Under the pieces are notes generated by a model. That model saw only the letters and a program-made list of their open reading frames with translations, made no database searches and had not been told where the DNA came from. From Bog-756 sp963738545 (lineage in GTDB: Bacteria; Actinomycetota; Acidimicrobiia; Acidimicrobiales; RAAP-2), in NCBI GenBank assembly GCA_963738545.1, contig CAVTXA010000007.1:62001-126000 (forward strand): 64,000 bases of DNA, in the 5' to 3' direction. Shown in pieces: positions 58,919 to 64,000 of this stretch. Positions within the stretch are counted from its first letter, which is position 1; each line of letters opens with the position of its first letter. Both the position numbers and the translations under genes were made by a program.

Positions 58919-59022
58919 GGGTGCCTCAGGCTACAGGACCGGAGCCCGAACCGTGTTGCGTGGGGCACCGGGGACTGCGGGTTCCGGGCGGGGTCGCGGC
59001 CGGAGCCAGCGTCGCGGGCGGC

Positions 59023-60258
59023 CTAGAAGAGCGCGTCCACGAACGCCGCGGCGTCGAAGTCGACGAGGTCGTCGACCCCCTCACCCAGGCCCACGAGCTT
59101 CACCGGGAGGCCCAGCTCGCGCTGGATGGCCACCACGATGCCTCCCTTGGCCGTGCCGTCCAGCTTGGTCAGGACCACGCCGGTCACCTCCACCGCCTCG
59201 AGGAACACCTTGGCCTGGGTCAGCCCGTTCTGCCCGGTGGTGGCGTCGAGGACCAAGAGGACCTCGACCACCCGCCCCGGAGGCCTCCCGGCCACCCGGC
59301 GGATCTTCTTCAGCTCCTCGATGAGGTTGACCTTGTTGTGCAGCCGACCGGCGGTGTCGGCCAGGACGACGGCGTGGCCCTTGGCGTCGGCCCGCTGCAC
59401 GGCGTCGAACACCACCGAGCTCGGATCCCCACCCTCGGCGCCCCGCACGATGTCGGCGTCGGCCCGAGAGGCCCACATGGCGAGCTGTTCACCGGCCGCG
59501 GCCCGGAAGGTGTCCCCCGCGGCCAGCAGGACCTTCGTCCCCGACCCGGCCAGACGGTTCGCCACCTTGCCCACCGTCGTGGTCTTTCCCACCCCGTTGA
59601 CCCCCACGAACAACCAGACGTCGACGGGCGAGGGTGCCTCATCGATGCCATCAGCGTCGTTGGGGCCGGCGACTCGGTCGGGAGCGGCCCTCGAACCGGG
59701 AACAGCCAGGGAGGCGTCGGCCGCGGACAGCATGGCGATGAGGTCGGCCTTGAGGGCGTCCACCAGAGCGTCGGGGTCGCCGATCTCCCCACTCTTGACC
59801 CGGGCCCGCAGATCGGTGAGGAGCCCGTCGGTGGCCCCGACGCCGACGTCGGCGCGGATCAGCGCCTCTTCGAGATCGTCCCACGTGGCCGCGTCGATCT
59901 TTCCCCTCGAGCGGACCGCGCCCACGTAGCCCGACAGCAGGCCGCGGGCCTTCCCCAGGCGACCCCGGTAGGTGGCCGGCTCAGGAGCGGGCTCCGGTTC
60001 GGGAGTGGGGGCCGGCGCGGCTTCGGTCGCCACCCTCGGAGCCGTGGCGGTCCCCTTCGTCGCCTCGGCACTCCTCGACAACTCGACGTCGGTCGCCGCA
60101 TCGCTGGCCACCTCGCCGGGCGGGACGGCGCTCTTGGCGCCCCGGCCCCGCAGGCGAAGTCCGATGGCCACGCCCCCGCCGACGATGAGGACAGGGACGG
60201 CAATGACCAGGGCGATCAGGACGTCGGAGCCGGACGCCAGGAGGGTCGGCTCGATCAC
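59023..60258 (-). CDS. ftsY: Signal recognition particle receptor FtsY
   Basis: 411 residues from GTG 60258, whose first bases overlap the smc stop (GTGA). An N-terminal hydrophobic segment (VLIALVIAVPVLIVGGGVAI, residues 13-32) could anchor it to the membrane, and an acidic Pro/Ala-rich linker precedes the NG domain. The GTPase motifs are GVNGVGKTTTVGKVANRL, AAGDTFRAAAGEQL, DTAGRLHNKVNL and TKLDGTAKGG. It docks with Ffh at the membrane and completes co-translational targeting. Confidence 0.97.
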   Translation of the reverse strand: MIEPTLLASGSDVLIALVIAVPVLIVGGGVAIGLRLRGRGAKSAVPPGEVASDAATDVELSRSAEATKGTATAPRVATEAAPAPTPEPEPAPEPATYRGRLGKARGLLSGYVGAVRSRGKIDAATWDDLEEALIRADVGVGATDGLLTDLRARVKSGEIGDPDALVDALKADLIAMLSAADASLAVPGSRAAPDRVAGPNDADGIDEAPSPVDVWLFVGVNGVGKTTTVGKVANRLAGSGTKVLLAAGDTFRAAAGEQLAMWASRADADIVRGAEGGDPSSVVFDAVQRADAKGHAVVLADTAGRLHNKVNLIEELKKIRRVAGRPPGRVVEVLLVLDATTGQNGLTQAKVFLEAVEVTGVVLTKLDGTAKGGIVVAIQRELGLPVKLVGLGEGVDDLVDFDAAAFVDALF

Positions 60259-63200
60259 GACTCGCTTCCGCCGACCCGTTCGGGTCGGACCACCCGCGGC
60301 TGCCAGCCCGTCGTGCTGATACCGGGCTCCGGTCGGGGGGTCTCGGCCTCGTCGGTGGACCGGCCGGGAGCCTCGTCGTCGGGGACGGCTTCTTCTCGAG
60401 GGACCCCGGACGAACCGTCGTCCACCGGCGTCGACGGCTCATCCGTCATGTCGTCGAACGACGGCCCGGTGTCGGTTCCGGTCGGGTCGTCGGGCGATCC
60501 GTCGCTGGTCAGTTCGGCGATGAAGCCGGGGGAGAATCCGGCGTCGGGCACGGGGATGGGGCCGACGTGGGCCGGGGCGTCGTCGCCGACCGTGTCGCCC
60601 ACCGTGTCGTCGGCACGATCTTCATGGCCGTCGTCCTGGTGATCAGCGTGGTGGTGGTCAGCGCTCTCGGTCACGCCGGGCTCGTCATCGACCGTCCGGT
60701 CACCGAAGTCGGCATTGGCGTCGACCCCGGCACTGGACCCGATCGGGAACGACACGGACTCACGCACCGGGGCCGTCAGCGGCCCGGTCCCACCGTCACT
60801 GTCACTGTCACTGTCACTGTCACTGTCACTGTCACCGTCAAGGGCATGACCGCCGACTTGGTCCCGGTCGCGGGGAACCTTCTGGCTCACGACCTTGGAC
60901 GAGCCCCCCGGGGCCATCGTGACCCCGTAGAGGGCGTCGGCCGCCTCCATGGTTCGTTTCTGATGGCTCACGATGATCAGCTGGGCCTCGCCACGGAACT
61001 CGTGGACCAGGCCCAAGAAGCGCTGCAGGTTCACGTCATCGAGGGCGGCCTCCACCTCGTCCATCAGGTAGAAGGGCGACGGGCGACTGCGGAAGACGGC
61101 GAACAGGAAGGCCAGGGCCACCAAGGAGCGCTCCCCGCCCGACAGCAGGGACAGGCGCCGAACATTGCGCCCCGCCGGTCGCACCTCCACGTCGACCCCG
61201 GTGTCCAGGAGGTTCTCGGGATCGGTCAGGGAGAGCCGTCCGGTCCCACCGGGGAACAGCGAGTCGACCAGGGTGGAGAAGTGCTCGTTGACATCGGCGA
61301 ACGCCGAGTCGAACACGTGCATGATCTCCTCGTCCAGGGTCCGGATGACGTGATGCAGCTCACGGCGGGCGTTGCGGACGTCCTCCACCTGGGCCTCGAG
61401 GAACTGGTGCCGTTCCCCCAGCTCGGAGAGCTCTTCCAGCGCCAGGGGGTTGACCGGGCCGAGGGCGGCCAGCTCGGCTTCCAACTGCTCGATGCGCGTG
61501 GGCGGGTCGGTGCCCTCGGCCAGTTCGGGGGCGGGGGCGGCGAGGGCGTCGTCGGGCGTGCAGGCCAGGTCATGACGCAGCGTCTCGACCACCGTCTCCC
61601 GCCGGATGGTGGCCTCCACCAGGTCCAGCTCGATCTTCTGCAGTCGGCTCCGGGTGGCCGCCAGTTCGTGCTCGTTGGCCGAGCGCTGCCGACGCAGCTC
61701 CTCGAGACGGGCACCACCGGCCTTGACCGCCTCCAACTGCACCCGGTAGCGCTCCCGCAGTTCGACCAGGGCGGCGTCCAGCCGGGACTGGGCCCCGGCG
61801 GTCACCTCAAGCAGCCGGGCCACCGCAGTGGCGTCGGCCTCCAGCCGCGTCCGGCGTTCGGCCGCCTCCCGACGTTCATCGGCATGCCCGGTCAGCCGAC
61901 GCTCGACCTCCCGGAGGCGTTCGGTGAGCACCCGGCGGCGCTCGACCAGTCCGGCCGACCGGACCTCCCACTCGCTCCGGAGCTGGGCCGCCTCGGCGAT
62001 CCGCTCGTCGATGGCCTGGCGCTCCTGGCGACCGGTGGCCATGTGCTCGGCGGCACGCCGCCGCGCCTCTTCCAACAGGGGCATCTCCTGGTGCAGGGCG
62101 GCCGCCCGAGCCGTGTCCCGGGCGATGCGCTCGTCCAACTCGGCATGGTCCCGCCGGATCTCCTCCAGTTCGGCGGCCATGGCCACCAGGTCGCTGGCCA
62201 CCCGTTGGTGGGACACCCGGGCCGTCTGGTGGGCCACCTCGTTACGGTCGTCCGCCCGCACCGCGTCGGCTGCGGCCGTGCGTGCCGCCTCCACCGCCAC
62301 GCGGGCCAGCGTGCGCTCCTCAGCCGCCTCCGCGGCCGTCACCGCGGCGACATCGGCACGTCCTCGGGCCTCCTCGACCAGGGCCGCCGTCACCACGCCG
62401 CCGGAGGCGCGCACCCGCCACCCGGTGGGCGAGAACCGATCCCCCTCACGGGTCACCACGACGAGGTCGGGCCGGGCCAAGGCGAGATCGATGGCCTCGG
62501 ACCAACCGCCCTGGGCACAGCACGACCCCTCGAGCAGGGTGTCGAGCACGGCGTCGAGTCCCGAGATGTCCCGGCCTCCGGCGTGGGGGCGGACGTGCCG
62601 ACGGATGGATTCGGTCCCGGGGGGGACCTCGCTCGTTCCGGAGGCGCCGGCACCCACGCCGCCGGTGAGGGCCAGCACCGCACCGGTCGCCCCGCCCTGG
62701 CGCAGTCGGGACAGGGCGGCCTTGGCCGGCTGGCTGCCCGACACCACCACGGCGGCGATCGACGCCCCGACGGCGGCCTCGAAGGCCTCCTCCCATCCCC
62801 CATCCACCTCGACGACGTCGAGCAACGTGCCCACCACGCCTTCGATCCCGGCCAGCAGCTCGGCTCCTGCCGCGCCCCGGGCCTCGTCCAGGGCCCGCTC
62901 GAGGGCGTCGGCCCGGGCGTTCGACCGGGCCAGCTCCTGTTCGGCCTGACGGAGGGCCTGCTCGGCCGCCTCCAGCCTCCTGATGGCCCGTCCGTGGGCC
63001 GCTTCGGTCTCCGCCACCATGGCCTGGAGGTGGTGTCGGGCCTGTTCGGTCTCGGCCACCCGCTCGCTCACCTCGTGGTCCTCGCCCTCGAGGTGCTCGA
63101 ACCGCCGCTCGGTCGAGGCCAGGCGGGCCGTGAGTTGGGCCAGCGAGCGTCGGTCACGATCGAGGGCGTGCTCGAGGGAGGCCACCTGCCCCTCGGCCAC

Positions 63201-64000
63201 GGTCACCGCCTCCTCGGCCTGGCGCAGCTCGGCCCCGTCGCCCCATGCGGCCAGATGGGCCTCGAGTTCGGCGGCGGCGGCGGCCTCCACCGCCGTGAGG
63301 GACTCCAGCTCCGGGGCCAGGGTGACCTCCTCGTCCCCGGTGGCCTCGAGTTCCGCCTCCAGCCGGGCCCCCTCGGCCTCCAGCGTGGACACCACGTCGG
63401 CGTCGGCGGCGGCATCGAGGGCCTGGGCGAGGGACCGCTGGCGCTCCCGGAGCACGCCGGACAGGCCCCGGGCCCGCTCCACCATGCCCTCGGTCCGCCC
63501 CAGGGCCGAGGCCAGGTCGGACTCGCGCTGGGCCGACATCTCGTCGGCCGTGCGCTCGGTGTCGGCGTCCAGCTGGGTCAGCTCACCCCGCAGACGGGCC
63601 TCGGTCGAGGTGAGCTGGGACTGGGCCCGCGCCCCTTCGGTGTGCCGGCGGTCGAGGGCCGAAAGCTCGGCGCCGGCCACGAACAATCGGACGGCTCGCA
63701 GTTCGTCGGAGAGACCGGTGTAGGACCGGGCGGCGGCGGCCTGGCGTTCGAGGGGCCGGATCTGGCGCTTCACCTCGCGCACCAGGTCGAAGAGGCGCTC
63801 GAGGTTCTCCTCGGTGGAGGCCAGGCGACGCTCGGACCGCTCGCGGCGCCGGCGGAACTTGAGGACTCCGGCCGCCTCTTCGATGACGGCCCGGCGGTCC
63901 TCGGGTCGGGCCTCCAAGATGGCGTCGAGGTGGCCCTGACTGATGATCACGTGCTGCTGTCGCCCGACACCGGTGTCGGAGAGGAGCTCTTGGATGTCGA
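60255..64000 (-). CDS. smc: Chromosome segregation protein SMC (5' partial) with a long acidic C-terminal tail
   Basis: The frame is open at the window's right edge (reading DIQELLSDTGVGRQQH), so the Walker A head is outside. Present are long coiled coils, the hinge (ELLAGIEGVVGTLLDVVEVDG and following), the second coiled-coil arm, and the C-head with LSLLSGGERSLVALAFLFAVF and Walker B FYLMDEVEAALDD. It organises and segregates chromosomes with ScpA/B. The fold should end near SHQKRTMEAADALYGVTM, but about 200 further residues follow, rich in Asp, Glu, Ser, Thr and Pro, including a (Asp-Ser)n run. It precedes ftsY with a four-base overlap. Confidence 0.95.
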   Translation of the reverse strand, partial: DIQELLSDTGVGRQQHVIISQGHLDAILEARPEDRRAVIEEAAGVLKFRRRRERSERRLASTEENLERLFDLVREVKRQIRPLERQAAAARSYTGLSDELRAVRLFVAGAELSALDRRHTEGARAQSQLTSTEARLRGELTQLDADTERTADEMSAQRESDLASALGRTEGMVERARGLSGVLRERQRSLAQALDAAADADVVSTLEAEGARLEAELEATGDEEVTLAPELESLTAVEAAAAAELEAHLAAWGDGAELRQAEEAVTVAEGQVASLEHALDRDRRSLAQLTARLASTERRFEHLEGEDHEVSERVAETEQARHHLQAMVAETEAAHGRAIRRLEAAEQALRQAEQELARSNARADALERALDEARGAAGAELLAGIEGVVGTLLDVVEVDGGWEEAFEAAVGASIAAVVVSGSQPAKAALSRLRQGGATGAVLALTGGVGAGASGTSEVPPGTESIRRHVRPHAGGRDISGLDAVLDTLLEGSCCAQGGWSEAIDLALARPDLVVVTREGDRFSPTGWRVRASGGVVTAALVEEARGRADVAAVTAAEAAEERTLARVAVEAARTAAADAVRADDRNEVAHQTARVSHQRVASDLVAMAAELEEIRRDHAELDERIARDTARAAALHQEMPLLEEARRRAAEHMATGRQERQAIDERIAEAAQLRSEWEVRSAGLVERRRVLTERLREVERRLTGHADERREAAERRTRLEADATAVARLLEVTAGAQSRLDAALVELRERYRVQLEAVKAGGARLEELRRQRSANEHELAATRSRLQKIELDLVEATIRRETVVETLRHDLACTPDDALAAPAPELAEGTDPPTRIEQLEAELAALGPVNPLALEELSELGERHQFLEAQVEDVRNARRELHHVIRTLDEEIMHVFDSAFADVNEHFSTLVDSLFPGGTGRLSLTDPENLLDTGVDVEVRPAGRNVRRLSLLSGGERSLVALAFLFAVFRSRPSPFYLMDEVEAALDDVNLQRFLGLVHEFRGEAQLIIVSHQKRTMEAADALYGVTMAPGGSSKVVSQKVPRDRDQVGGHALDGDSDSDSDSDSDSDGGTGPLTAPVRESVSFPIGSSAGVDANADFGDRTVDDEPGVTESADHHHADHQDDGHEDRADDTVGDTVGDDAPAHVGPIPVPDAGFSPGFIAELTSDGSPDDPTGTDTGPSFDDMTDEPSTPVDDGSSGVPREEAVPDDEAPGRSTDEAETPRPEPGISTTGWQPRVVRPERVGGSES
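60795..60836 (-). repeat. Hexanucleotide microsatellite encoding (Asp-Ser)n in the SMC tail
   Basis: Six perfect tandem copies of GTCACT (plus strand, 60795-60830) are followed by one degenerate copy GTCACC. In the SMC frame they read as alternating Asp-Ser. The unit is a multiple of three so length changes keep the frame. Homogeneous copies imply slippage and a recent origin. Confidence 0.93.

Noticed and set aside
60795..60836. Tandem repeat considered as a CRISPR-like array.
   Set aside because: Units are six bases with no spacers and lie inside the smc coding frame.
1..64000. Mobile elements, prophage, toxin-antitoxin or defence islands.
   Set aside because: No transposase, integrase, inverted terminal repeats, phage genes or recognised defence families were seen, and gene content is mostly housekeeping.

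Overview
The window is about 64 kb of very GC-rich DNA that looks like core chromosome of an actinobacterium. Supporting signs are F420-type enzymes (three luciferase-like monooxygenases and one split-barrel oxidoreductase), two PIG-L deacetylases of which one resembles mycothiol S-conjugate amidase, a DUF2469 gene, the PspA/PspAA/HtpX/PspAB envelope-stress set, and a gene order smc-ftsY-ffh-rpsP-khpA-rimM-trmD-rplS. The style (isolated F420 enzymes, GTG-rich starts, very short spacers) suggests an Acidimicrobiia-like lineage, but that is inference. There is no transposase, integrase, phage gene or CRISPR array.

Layout. 1-2.3 kb: end of a Cu(I) P-type ATPase with an unusual C-terminal domain, then a secreted copper type II monooxygenase. 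2.3-5.6 kb: lipoprotein, RNA uracil methyltransferase, nitroreductase, tRNA-Gly(TCC). 5.7-10.5 kb: a cyclic-nucleotide-binding protein, a di-iron ferritin-like protein and a 1089-residue adenylate cyclase/ATPase/TPR protein. 10.5-15.7 kb: a lipid-hydrolase group (phosphoesterase, patatin, HSL-type esterase) plus an unknown protein. 15.7-29 kb: oxidoreductase, methyltransferase, an ABC exporter whose ATPase carries a cNMP-binding domain, glutaminase, a lone Anbu proteasome-like peptidase, MFS pump, membrane GGDEF protein, PIG-L deacetylase and DedA protein. 29-37 kb: alpha/beta hydrolase, RecB-like Fe-S nuclease with PAP2 phosphatase, DsbA-like protein, two LLM monooxygenases, YdjC-like deacetylase, SCP2 protein. 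37-41 kb: Mca-like amidase facing pspA-pspAA-htpX-pspAB. 41-45 kb: pterin dehydratase, P450, fumarase. 44.6-49 kb: a zinc-uptake operon ending in a Zur-like regulator and preceded by a palindromic candidate operator. 49-53.9 kb: endonuclease IV, F420 enzymes, a pilin-like protein, enoyl-CoA hydratase. 53.9-64 kb: the translation/secretion operon, running leftward from smc.

Two genes, the zinc-binding lipoprotein and trmD, are each broken in the same way: a run of six Gs where seven would keep the conserved reading frame. This could be a base-calling error or -1 frameshifting. At least eleven gene pairs overlap by four bases (ATGA or GTGA), which implies widespread translational coupling.

The most unusual points are the ATPase/copper-domain fusion, the ABC-ATPase/cNMP fusion near an adenylate cyclase, the unknown protein coupled to the phosphoesterase, the SMC with a roughly 200-residue acidic tail containing an Asp-Ser hexanucleotide repeat, and the paired G6 frameshifts. 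I found no single obvious new multi-gene defence or biosynthetic system.
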